From an uncultured Collinsella sp. (GTDB lineage: Bacteria; Actinomycetota; Coriobacteriia; Coriobacteriales; Coriobacteriaceae): a stretch of DNA of 7,395 nucleotides. Below are positions 1 to 5,842 of the stretch, piece by piece (within the stretch, counting starts at the first letter, position 1; the number at the start of each line of letters is the position of its first letter). The position numbers and the translations under genes are program-made. Under the pieces are notes generated by a model. The model had not been told where the DNA came from. It searched no databases and worked only from the letters and a program-made list of their open reading frames with translations. The DNA is taken from assembly GCA_900553165.1 (NCBI GenBank), contig USCN01000068.1, positions 1 through 7,395 on the forward strand. The letters are read 5' to 3'.

Positions 1-628
1 CCGTGAGCACCCGCGCCGTCGCAGCACCCACGTGGCCGCAGCCAAAGATATAGGCCAGGCCCTCGGGGCAGAGCGTCTCGATGTGCGCCGGGGGAATCTC
101 GGAGGCCGCGTTGGTGTAGGTGACCTTACTCCCCTCCTCCACCAGCGAAAGCCCGGGGCAGCCCGCAATGGTGCGGCGCGATTCCTCGCCATGGTACTCG
201 GCCACATCGCCCTCGAGCACGCCCGCGATAAACGGCTCAAAGTCGATGACGAAGTCGCCGATGCGCCGATAGGCCAAGATGTCGGCAACCGACTGGAACA
301 ACGGCGCCTTGGTCGCATCCAGGTGCAGATAGCACAGGCAGATGGCTCCGCCGCAAATCATGCCGGTATCGGAGTTCTCGCCGCCCATGGTGTAGCGGAC
401 CAGACGCGATTTACCCCCGGCCAGCAGCTCGCGCGCCTCGTCCAGCGCAAAGAGCTCAATCTTGCCGCCGCCGATAGTGCCCGCCTGGCTGCCATCGGCA
501 AAGACAGTCATCCATGCGCCCACACCGCGCGGGGACGACCCCGCCGTACCGGCCACTACCACCAGCTCGCACGTCTCGTCAGCACGCAGGGCGGCAAGCG
601 CCGCATTCACCACATCGAGCTTTTCCAT
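1..628 (-). CDS. xdhC: XdhC/CoxI-family molybdenum hydroxylase maturation factor, partial (C-terminus beyond window edge)
   Basis: The reading frame starts at ATG 628-626 and stays open for 209 codons to the left edge, so only the N-terminal part is seen. The N-terminal XdhC/CoxI domain shows GSSPRGVGAWM (residues 30-40), TIGGGKIE (51-58) and a CGG at 92-94. The start of the C-terminal Rossmann domain appears at 193-201 (YIFGCGHVG). Family members are usually 250-350 residues, so roughly 50-150 are missing. In characterised systems XdhC binds the molybdenum cofactor, promotes exchange of its oxo for a sulfido ligand and delivers it to xanthine dehydrogenase, without being a subunit of the enzyme. 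Next to yqeB, a role in maturing a selenium-dependent hydroxylase is inferred. A GAAGG ribosome binding site lies about 6 nt before the start, inside the short gap after yqeB, so the two are probably co-transcribed. The name is confusing: E. coli 'XdhC' is an unrelated iron-sulfur subunit. Confidence 0.88.
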   Translation of the reverse strand, partial: MEKLDVVNAALAALRADETCELVVVAGTAGSSPRGVGAWMTVFADGSQAGTIGGGKIELFALDEARELLAGGKSRLVRYTMGGENSDTGMICGGAICLCYLHLDATKAPLFQSVADILAYRRIGDFVIDFEPFIAGVLEGDVAEYHGEESRRTIAGCPGLSLVEEGSKVTYTNAASEIPPAHIETLCPEGLAYIFGCGHVGAATARVLT

Positions 629-637
629 TGCCGCCTT

Positions 638-1432
638 CTATCCTCTAAAGACATCGGTGAGCATAGCAAGCGCCTCGAGCACGCCGCCGCCGACCGATGT
701 CGCCTTGTCCGAAATATAGTTGATATAGTTGGCGTCGCCGCGCGGATCGACATCGGCGCATTTAAAGCCCTCAGTCACCCGCACGCCGTTCGCCAAAAGC
801 CCGCGCAGACAGCCATCGATCTGCGTGCACATGGGCGTATCGCCCGCGTAGCCAATCACGTCTCCGGCACTCACGATGTCGCCGATTGCGCGGTCGGACC
901 GAAACACGCCGGCGGCGGGGCTGTGGATAACACGTTCCTTGCCATAGCCGGCGATAATGCCCGGCACGCCCGTGTTGGGCTGGGGCGAACCTTGGGTAAT
1001 GACACGGCCGAGAAAATGCCCGCGCATGGTCTCGACCACGGCGTCGCAATCGACCGGCGCGGTAAAGCCCGGCCCCACAGCGATGACGGCAGGCGCCATG
1101 TCGCGCGTGGTGCCCAAGTTGCGCTTAGCCAAAATCGCGTCGACCACAGCCGCGGGTTTAAGCTCATCGAGCATCTTGGCCTGAGGGTCCACCACAACGG
1201 CGACGTCTCCAGCCTCGGTAATCTCAAGCGCCTCAGCCGGCGTCTGCGCCAAGCGAGCGCGAATGCCTTCGACCTCGACCTCGCCCAAGCGAATGGCCTC
1301 GCAAAAACTGATTGTGCGACGGATGCACGTGGGAACCGCGATATCTGCCATAACGACCGACACGCCGGCGCGCACCAAACGGGCAGCGACACCCGTGGCG
1401 ATATCACCGGCGCCGCGAACATAAACGAGCAT
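638..1432 (-). CDS. yqeB: YqeB family selenium-dependent molybdenum hydroxylase system protein (EF2563 family)
   Basis: This 264-residue protein, the usual size for the family, starts with a nucleotide-binding-like strand and turn, VRGAGDIATGVAARL (residues 5-19). Further conserved blocks are LAKRN (101-105), GPGFTAP (120-126), RGHFLGRVITQGS (137-149) and KCADVDPR (224-231). Residues about 168-198, with the pattern SPAAGVF...IGDIVSAGDVIG, resemble a barrel-sandwich (biotinyl/lipoyl-like) fold; this is my reading, not a search result. YqeB proteins occur with selenium-dependent molybdenum hydroxylases and are thought to help insert labile selenium or mature the cofactor, but the exact reaction is unknown. 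No transmembrane segment or signal peptide is visible, so it should be cytoplasmic. The start at 1432 is supported by a strong GGGAGGTG ribosome binding site 8 nt upstream. The stop lies 9 bp before xdhC. It is divergent from its usual partner yqeC, which it normally accompanies on the same strand in E. coli. Confidence 0.93.
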   Translation of the reverse strand: MLVYVRGAGDIATGVAARLVRAGVSVVMADIAVPTCIRRTISFCEAIRLGEVEVEGIRARLAQTPAEALEITEAGDVAVVVDPQAKMLDELKPAAVVDAILAKRNLGTTRDMAPAVIAVGPGFTAPVDCDAVVETMRGHFLGRVITQGSPQPNTGVPGIIAGYGKERVIHSPAAGVFRSDRAIGDIVSAGDVIGYAGDTPMCTQIDGCLRGLLANGVRVTEGFKCADVDPRGDANYINYISDKATSVGGGVLEALAMLTDVFRG

Positions 1433-1534
1433 TCCCGGGGCACCTCCCTGTGCTACGGTTTGAGCAGAGAAAAAGCGGTCCGACCGCTACTCTGATGATT
1501 ATTTATTATCACAGTATTATACGGCGGTGAACAG
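1433..1534. promoter_or_regulatory. Divergent intergenic region yqeB / yqeC
   Basis: This 102-bp gap must hold the promoters of the minus-strand yqeB-xdhC pair and the plus-strand yqeC. The part from about 1496 to 1521 is sharply A+T-rich compared with its surroundings. On the plus strand TATTAT at 1515-1520 could be a -10 box, giving yqeC a very short leader; no good -35 box accompanies it. On the minus strand a TTCACC and a TAATAA spaced by 17 nt form a weak candidate promoter. Box assignments are tentative, while the presence of promoters is required by the gene arrangement. The yqeC ribosome binding site is GGTGA at 1526-1530, 4 nt before its ATG. Confidence 0.5.
1465..1494. repeat. Nested inverted repeat in the yqeB/yqeC intergenic region (operator or attenuator-like hairpin)
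   Basis: The core is AGCGGTC-C-GACCGCT (1474-1488), a perfect 7-bp inverted repeat with a single central base. It is flanked by CAGAG (1465-1469) and CTCTG (1490-1494), which also pair. On the minus strand, the sense strand for yqeB, the GC-rich core is directly followed by five T residues, the form of a small intrinsic terminator. It lies about 40 nt upstream of the yqeB start. It could therefore be a dimeric-repressor operator between the two promoters or a leader attenuator for yqeB-xdhC; the sequence alone does not decide. Confidence 0.6.
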
Positions 1535-2272
1535 ATGGAAACGGTTAGCGGCAATCTTGCCTCTGCGCTCAGGATCGAGCCGGGCATTACCGCGATTATC
1601 GGCAGTGGCGGCAAGTCGACGCTGCTGAAGACGCTGGGTCTCGAGCTCATGCGCACTGTCGGCCGCGTGCTCCTCTGTACCACCACGCACATGTTTCCCG
1701 TCGCCGGCGTGCCATGGGACGGGTCGAGCCGTCGCCTGGACGCCGCGCCTTGGAAGCCGGGGACCCTACATGTTCCCGGCTGCACCTGCGAGGCATGCGC
1801 GGGACTTGTCCGCGGAAGTATCTGCCAGGCGGGTGTTTTGAACCCGGAGACAGGCAAGCTCTCCTCCCCTGCCGAGCCGCTCGACCAGCTGGCACAGCGC
1901 TTTGACTATGTGTTGACCGAGGCAGATGGCAGCAAGCGACTCCCGCTCAAGGCGCATGCCGCCTGGGAGCCGGTAATTCCCGCCGCCACGGCAAACTTTG
2001 TCTGGGTCGTCGGCGCCTCGGGGCTGGGCAAGCCCGTCGCCGAGGTTGTCCACCGCCCCGAGCTCTTCTGCGAGCGCTGCGGCTGCGAGCCCACCGACGC
2101 TGCCACCCCAGAGCGCGTCGCCCAGGTGCTCAATGCCGAGCTGCAGATGCTGAACCTCAACAATGCCCGTATCATGCTCAACCAAGTCGACACGCTTGCT
2201 GATCCAACGATGGCAGATCGCTTCGAGGCAGCCCTCGGCCGCTCCATCGTCGCCACCAGCCTCAAGGGGTAG
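1535..2272 (+). CDS. yqeC: YqeC, putative selenium-dependent hydroxylase accessory protein
   Basis: The 245-residue product has a P-loop-like GSGGKST at residues 23-29, a TTTHM motif at 49-53, the family hallmark EADGSKRLPLKAH at 129-141 followed by WEPVIP, and a G-protein-like LNQVD at 215-219. This matches the YqeC family of small ATP/GTP-binding proteins found beside selenium-dependent molybdenum hydroxylases. The biochemical role is unproven, and nucleotide-driven cofactor or selenium handling is the usual guess. The start at 1535 is preceded by GGTGA with 4-nt spacing. Two cysteine groups stand out: C83-x-C85-x2-C88 and C179-x2-C182-x-C184; they could bind a metal or selenium but may be chance. 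It is the only plus-strand gene here, divergent from yqeB and convergent with hyuA, whereas in E. coli all the corresponding genes point one way. Confidence 0.92.
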   Translation: METVSGNLASALRIEPGITAIIGSGGKSTLLKTLGLELMRTVGRVLLCTTTHMFPVAGVPWDGSSRRLDAAPWKPGTLHVPGCTCEACAGLVRGSICQAGVLNPETGKLSSPAEPLDQLAQRFDYVLTEADGSKRLPLKAHAAWEPVIPAATANFVWVVGASGLGKPVAEVVHRPELFCERCGCEPTDAATPERVAQVLNAELQMLNLNNARIMLNQVDTLADPTMADRFEAALGRSIVATSLKG

Positions 2273-2304
2273 CTAAAAGAGCCCCGTCCCAAATTAGCTA
2301 CCCC
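2266..2304. terminator. Inverted repeat between convergent yqeC and hyuA, probable bidirectional terminator
   Basis: GGGGTAGCTAA (2266-2276) and TTAGCTACCCC (2294-2304) are perfect 11-bp inverted copies separated by 17 nt. The left arm contains the last sense codon and the TAG stop of yqeC, and the right arm ends 13 bp before the hyuA stop. A hairpin between two convergent genes fits a bidirectional terminator. Neither side has a real T-run, so termination may be weak or factor-assisted. It may instead be one copy of a dispersed intergenic palindrome. Confidence 0.6.
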
Positions 2305-2317
2305 GGCGGCCTTCCTG

Positions 2318-3664
2318 TTAGCGGGGGACGTAGCGGCCGGGTTGGGCTCCGGCCAGCACGCCGTTCACAAACACGGCCTTGACGCGGCCATGTGCCTCAA
2401 AACCCTCGAGCGGCGTGTAGTCCACAGCCTGATGCTGCGTCGCGGCACTGATCGTCCAGCGCGCCTTGGGATCCCACACGCACACGTCGGCATCGGAGCC
2501 CTCGGCAAGACAGCCCTTGCGCGGGTACATGCCAAACACGCGCGCCGGGTTCTCGCTCATCAGGCGGCAGAGGTCCTCGGGGCCCAGCTGTCCCTCAAAG
2601 CTCGTGGCAATCGCGACGGGACGATGCTCCACGCCGGGCCCGCCGTTGGGAATCGCGCGGAAGTCGTCGCGCCCGCGGTCCTTTTGCCCGTGCAGATTAA
2701 AGCTGCAGTGGTCGGTGGCGATGGTATCGATCTCGCCGGCCACAAGCGCCTCGCGCAGGGCCGCACGGTCGCCGGCATGGCGCAGCGGCGGACTCATCAC
2801 ATACTTGGCACCCGCGAAGCCGTCCTCTCCCTGCTCCAGATAGCAGGTGTCGTCGAGCATCAGATATTGAGGGCAGGTCTCGACATAAATATTCTTCTGC
2901 CCGCGCGCCTTGGCAGCGCGAATGGCCTCGAGCCCCAGCTTGGTCGAAAGGTGCACCACGTTGACCGGAGCATCCCCGGCCAAGTGCGCCAGATACAGCA
3001 GCCGGCTCACTGCCTCGGCCTCGCACACGTCCGGACGGCTGAGCGCATGGCCCTCGGGCCCGTGGATACCCTGCTCAAACACGCGCTTCTGCAGTTCATT
3101 CACCAGCGTACCGTTCTCGCAATGCACGCACAGGATACCGCCCAGGCGCTTGAGCTCCTCGAGCACCTCGAGCGTCTCGGCATCGTCCAGGCGCAGATGA
3201 TCGTAGGCAAAGTAGGTCTTAAACGACGACACGCCCGCCTCGCGAATGGCCGAAAGATCGGCGCGATTGCGCTCGTTCCACTCGGCGAGTGCCATATGAA
3301 AAGCGTAGTTAGCCGTGCAGGTTCCGTCGGCGCGGCGATGCCACTCGGCCAAGGCATCGGGCATGGTCACGCCGCGATCGGCTGTCGCGTAGTCCACAAT
3401 AGTCGTCGTGCCGCCGCAGGCAGCCGCACGCGTACCGGTCTCAAAGCTATCGGCTGTCCAATCCATGCCGGTCCAGCACTGCATGTGCGTGTGGCCGTCG
3501 ATAAAGCCGGGAAACACCCAGCAGCCCGCGGCATCCTCGACGGTATCGCCCTCGGCCGGCTCAATCGCCGCGGCGATCCGCACGATCTTATCGCCATCCA
3601 TGGCAAGATCGGCGCGGCGAAGCCCCTGGGGCGTCACGAGTGCGCCGTTTTTGATGATGATCAT
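2318..3664 (-). CDS. hyuA: Dihydropyrimidinase / D-hydantoinase family cyclic amide hydrolase
   Basis: The 448-residue protein belongs to the amidohydrolase superfamily and matches the length of dihydropyrimidinases and hydantoinases. All binuclear metal ligands are visible: H58 and H60 in PGFIDGHTHMQ, the carbamylated K149 in SSFKTYFAY, H181 (VHCEN), H238 (VVHLS) and D318 (ATDHCSF). The first ~50 and last ~55 residues form the usual beta-sandwich domain. Such enzymes hydrolyse cyclic ureides such as dihydrouracil or hydantoins to N-carbamoyl amino acids. In this locus the expected substrate is a reduced purine-derived ring, an inference from neighbours ygeW and ygeY. The gene is called hyuA or ygeZ in E. 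coli and hydA elsewhere. The AAGGAG ribosome binding site overlaps the stop codon of the upstream mocA-like gene, so the two are translationally coupled. Codon use includes many GCG, CCG and CGG codons, unlike ygeW and ygeY. Confidence 0.94.
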   Translation of the reverse strand: MIIIKNGALVTPQGLRRADLAMDGDKIVRIAAAIEPAEGDTVEDAAGCWVFPGFIDGHTHMQCWTGMDWTADSFETGTRAAACGGTTTIVDYATADRGVTMPDALAEWHRRADGTCTANYAFHMALAEWNERNRADLSAIREAGVSSFKTYFAYDHLRLDDAETLEVLEELKRLGGILCVHCENGTLVNELQKRVFEQGIHGPEGHALSRPDVCEAEAVSRLLYLAHLAGDAPVNVVHLSTKLGLEAIRAAKARGQKNIYVETCPQYLMLDDTCYLEQGEDGFAGAKYVMSPPLRHAGDRAALREALVAGEIDTIATDHCSFNLHGQKDRGRDDFRAIPNGGPGVEHRPVAIATSFEGQLGPEDLCRLMSENPARVFGMYPRKGCLAEGSDADVCVWDPKARWTISAATQHQAVDYTPLEGFEAHGRVKAVFVNGVLAGAQPGRYVPR

Positions 3665-3673
3665 AATTGCTCC

Positions 3674-4288
3674 TTATTGATTGATGCAGTTGGCCACGCG
3701 ATCAAAATACGAGCAGGCGGCGATATGCTCCGTTATGCGTCGCTGTCCCTTGACGGTATCGACGTCCCACAGCTCGTAGGCACGCGCCTCGACCAGTACC
3801 ACGTCGGTACGGTCCTTGAGGATCGAACCGCCGCCGTCCTTACCCTCAAGACACATAAGTGCATCGAACAGTTCCGCCGGAAAGAGCACCGGGCTCGAAG
3901 GCTCACCGTTGCACGCAAGACGCACCGGATGCTTGCGGCCACGCTCGTCAAATGCACGAACCATAGCCTCAAAAGAATCTGAACTCACGAGCGGCTGGTC
4001 GCCCGGCAAAAAGAGGCAACCTTTCCAGTTGCGTTCGACTCCCCACGAAAGGCCCGCACGGACGCTTTCGCTGCGCAGCTTGCCATCGTGCTGCACACAC
4101 GGGCAATGCTTGTCCTCGCAAATCTGGGCGACCTCGGGCCAACGCGTCGAGACCACAACGTCAAAGCCCCGGGGAACCGAATCGATGGTCCGGGCAATCA
4201 GCGGCTCGCCATAGATATCGGCAAGCATCTTGTTAGAGCCAAACCGCTTGCCCTCGCCCGAGGCCATAATGACGCATCCAAGTTTCAT
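3674..4288 (-). CDS. mocA: MocA-like molybdenum cofactor cytidylyltransferase (MobA-like NTP transferase domain)
   Basis: The 204-residue product is a single MobA-like NTP transferase domain. It has the nucleotide-binding loop MASGEGKRFGSNK (residues 8-20), RSESVRAGL (72-80), GDQPLV (96-101) for metal and nucleotide binding, SSPVLF (131-136), GGGSIL (152-157) and DVDT (175-178). E. coli MocA (YgfJ) joins CTP to molybdopterin-bound molybdenum to give the cytosine dinucleotide cofactor used by xanthine-dehydrogenase-type enzymes, and a gene of this family sits in the same cluster there. The loop here reads MASG rather than the usual AAG form, so nucleotide preference is not certain. I chose the start at 4288 because GGGAGGT lies about 6 nt upstream and the loop motif then begins at residue 8. 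An in-frame start at 4342 would add 18 unconserved residues. It is followed at 9 bp by hyuA and preceded by the terminator of ygeW. Confidence 0.85.
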   Translation of the reverse strand: MKLGCVIMASGEGKRFGSNKMLADIYGEPLIARTIDSVPRGFDVVVSTRWPEVAQICEDKHCPCVQHDGKLRSESVRAGLSWGVERNWKGCLFLPGDQPLVSSDSFEAMVRAFDERGRKHPVRLACNGEPSSPVLFPAELFDALMCLEGKDGGGSILKDRTDVVLVEARAYELWDVDTVKGQRRITEHIAACSYFDRVANCINQ

Positions 4289-4375
4289 GGTGATACCTCC
4301 CCTGAAACCATCGTACCCATAACTCGCGCCGCGGGCATCCACATCGAAAGCGCTTATCCCGCACGCCCGCGATGC
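4289..4375 (-). promoter_or_regulatory. Leader region of mocA-hyuA; promoter expected but not clearly visible
   Basis: The strong terminator behind ygeW implies that mocA-hyuA either has its own promoter here or depends on readthrough. The only -10-like element is TACGAT on the minus strand, about 25-30 nt before the mocA start, and no acceptable -35 box sits at the right distance. CGCGGGC (4330-4336) and GCCCGCG (4365-4371) are inverted copies that could form a leader hairpin. The ribosome binding site GGGAGGT is clear. Confidence 0.3.
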
Positions 4376-4415
4376 AAAAAAAGGGCACCCCGCCGGTTGG
4401 CAGAGCGCCCCCTTT
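4376..4415 (-). terminator. Intrinsic terminator downstream of ygeW
   Basis: On the minus strand, starting about 24 nt past the ygeW stop, two arms (plus-strand 4399-4415 and 4378-4394) pair in an uninterrupted 17-bp stem, including several G-U pairs, around an AACC loop. The descending arm runs straight into a tract of seven T residues (4376-4382). This is the clearest terminator in the window and it separates ygeW from mocA-hyuA transcription. Confidence 0.88.
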
Positions 4416-4438
4416 ACATGGCGTACCTCAACCCGGCT

Positions 4439-5641
4439 TTAGGCCTGGAGCCAACGGGCGGTGTTGCGCTCGTCGAGGGCTTTGAGGGTAGCGGCGGGAT
4501 CGGCAACCTTCTGCAGGAACATCATGGCTGCGATGGCGTACGGCTTGTAGCTGGCCTCCTTGTACATGCCCACGCGGTGCATGTCGAAGACGTCGGCGTT
4601 GACCTCGCCGTGCTCGCAGGAGACACCGGAGATGTCGGCGGGCAGCGGGTGCATAAAGATGGTGTCCTGGCCGTTGGCAGTCTTCTCCATGAGCTCGGTC
4701 GTGGAGCACCAATCCTGATGGGTGGCGTTCTGGGCGAGCAGCTCCTTCTCGAGCGCTGCGATGCCGGCGTCGTCGCCCTCGGCGTACAGGTTGGTACGCT
4801 TCTCCATGGCGGCAAACGGAGCCCAGCTCTTGGGGATCACGATGTCGGCGCCCTCGAAGGCCTCGGCCATGGTGTTGGCCTGCTTAAAGGTGGTGCCGGA
4901 CTCGGCGGCATAGCTCTTGGCGCGCTCGACGACCTCGGGCATGAGGTCGTAGCCCTCGGGGTGAGCCAGGGTGACGTCCATGCCAAAGCGGGGCAGCAGG
5001 CTGATCAGCGACTGCGGGCAGGACAGCGGCTTGCCGTAAGAGGGCGAATAGGCCCAGGTAACGGCAACCTTCTTGCCCTTGAGGTTCTCAAGACCACCAA
5101 ACTCGTTGATGAGGTAGAGCATGTCGGCAGAGGACTGCGTGGGGTGATCGGAGTCGGACTGCAGGGAGATGAGCGTGGGACGGTGATCCAGAACGCCGTC
5201 CTCGTAGGCCTGCTGCACGGACTCGGAGACCTCGGCCATGTAGGCGTCACCCTTGCCGATGTACATGTCGTCGCGGATGCCGATGACGTCGGCCATGAAG
5301 GAGATCATGGTAGCGGTCTCGCGGACGGTCTCGCCGTGAGCGATCTGGGACTTCTTCTCGTCCAGGTCCTGCAGCTCAAGGCCGAGCAAGTTGGCGGCCT
5401 TAGAGAAGGAGAAGCGCGTACGGGTGGAGTTGTCGCGGAACAGGGAGACAGCCAGGCCCGAGTCGAAGATCTTGGACGAGACGTTGTTCTCACGCAGCTC
5501 GCGCAGGGCGTCGGCGACGATGTAGAGAGCCTTGAGCTCATCGGTGGTCTTGTCCCAGGTGTGCAGGAAGTCGCTGCCGTACATACCCTTAAAATCGAGG
5601 CCGTTCAGCTGCTCGACGAGCTCGGTAAACTTAGCGTCCAT
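4439..5641 (-). CDS. ygeW: Knotted carbamoyltransferase YgeW
   Basis: The 400-residue protein is an aspartate/ornithine carbamoyltransferase-type enzyme of the YgeW subgroup, whose members are near 400 residues and have a knotted C-terminal domain. The carbamoyl-phosphate-binding STRTR lies at residues 72-76 within FRDNSTRTRFSF. The second half of that site is HPTQ at 166-169, and HPLP at 331-334 stands where ornithine carbamoyltransferases have HCLP. The E. coli structure is known, but its substrate long was not. In the purine-degradation context the likely job is to transfer a carbamoyl group from a ureido-2,3-diaminopropionate-type intermediate to phosphate, giving carbamoyl phosphate for ATP synthesis; this is pathway inference. 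The start at 5641 has GAAAGGA 7 nt upstream. A longer in-frame start at 5827 would add 62 unconserved residues and is rejected. Codon choice suggests high expression. A terminator follows and a leader hairpin precedes the gene. Confidence 0.95.
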   Translation of the reverse strand: MDAKFTELVEQLNGLDFKGMYGSDFLHTWDKTTDELKALYIVADALRELRENNVSSKIFDSGLAVSLFRDNSTRTRFSFSKAANLLGLELQDLDEKKSQIAHGETVRETATMISFMADVIGIRDDMYIGKGDAYMAEVSESVQQAYEDGVLDHRPTLISLQSDSDHPTQSSADMLYLINEFGGLENLKGKKVAVTWAYSPSYGKPLSCPQSLISLLPRFGMDVTLAHPEGYDLMPEVVERAKSYAAESGTTFKQANTMAEAFEGADIVIPKSWAPFAAMEKRTNLYAEGDDAGIAALEKELLAQNATHQDWCSTTELMEKTANGQDTIFMHPLPADISGVSCEHGEVNADVFDMHRVGMYKEASYKPYAIAAMMFLQKVADPAATLKALDERNTARWLQA

Positions 5642-5683
5642 GGAAATGTCCTTTCTAAAGATGAAACGATCGCAATGAGTAGA

Positions 5684-5727
5684 TGTGCTCCGGCATGCGC
5701 GTGTGGCTAGAACATGCGGAGCACCAT
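5684..5727 (-). promoter_or_regulatory. Long hairpin in the ygeW leader
   Basis: The plus-strand arms GTGCTCCGGCATG (5685-5697) and CATGCGGAGCAC (5713-5724) pair over 12 bp with one bulged G, around a 15-nt loop. The structure ends about 43 nt before the ygeW start on the minus strand. No T-run follows it, so it is not a simple terminator. It could be a regulatory RNA structure, a processing or stability element between ygeY and ygeW messages, or a protein binding site. Confidence 0.55.
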
Positions 5728-5759
5728 GACGAGGACCCGCCACCGTTGAGGAAGCATGG

Positions 5760-5787
5760 GAGATAACGACCGCGGGCCCCAAGTCAA
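5760..5787 (-). promoter_or_regulatory. Candidate promoter of ygeW
   Basis: On the minus strand TTGACT (5787-5782) is a near-perfect -35 box, followed after 16 nt by TATCTC (5765-5760) as a weak -10 box. Transcription would begin near 5753, leaving a leader of about 110 nt that contains the long hairpin. Only the -35 is convincing, and ygeW may instead be transcribed from the ygeY promoter. Confidence 0.35.
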
Positions 5788-5795
5788 CAGGAGGC

Positions 5796-5820
5796 GCCGG
5801 GGGCATAAACTGTCCCCGGC
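5796..5820 (-). terminator. GC-rich hairpin just downstream of ygeY
   Basis: GCCGGGG (5796-5802) and CCCCGGC (5814-5820) are perfect 7-bp inverted copies with an 11-nt loop, 22 bp beyond the ygeY stop. The location suits a terminator or an mRNA 3'-end stabiliser, but no T-run follows on the minus strand. It could be a REP-like intergenic palindrome instead. Confidence 0.45.
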
Positions 5821-5842
5821 TCAACAAAATCGAGGAATGGGA

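Noticed and set aside
32..1495. 487-codon open frame on the plus strand across xdhC and yqeB
   Set aside because: It runs through the boundary of two well-supported minus-strand genes and has no recognisable motif.
2342..3982. 546-codon open frame on the plus strand antisense to hyuA and mocA
   Set aside because: It mirrors the minus-strand genes and ignores the boundary between them. Its product is rich in His, Arg, Ala and Gly with no recognisable domain, as expected for an antisense frame of GC-rich genes.
4289..4342. N-terminal extension of the MocA-like protein to 4342
   Set aside because: A strong GGGAGGT site sits just before 4288, and the nucleotide-binding loop is expected within the first ten residues.
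4088..5710. 540-codon open frame on the plus strand antisense to mocA/ygeW
   Set aside because: It is a low-complexity Gly/Leu/Val/Asp-rich product created by the codon bias of ygeW, it crosses the ygeW terminator, and it shows no domain.
5642..5827. N-terminal extension of YgeW to an in-frame start at 5827
   Set aside because: It would add 62 residues of non-family sequence that include the leader hairpin. The start at 5641 has a good ribosome binding site and the expected family length.
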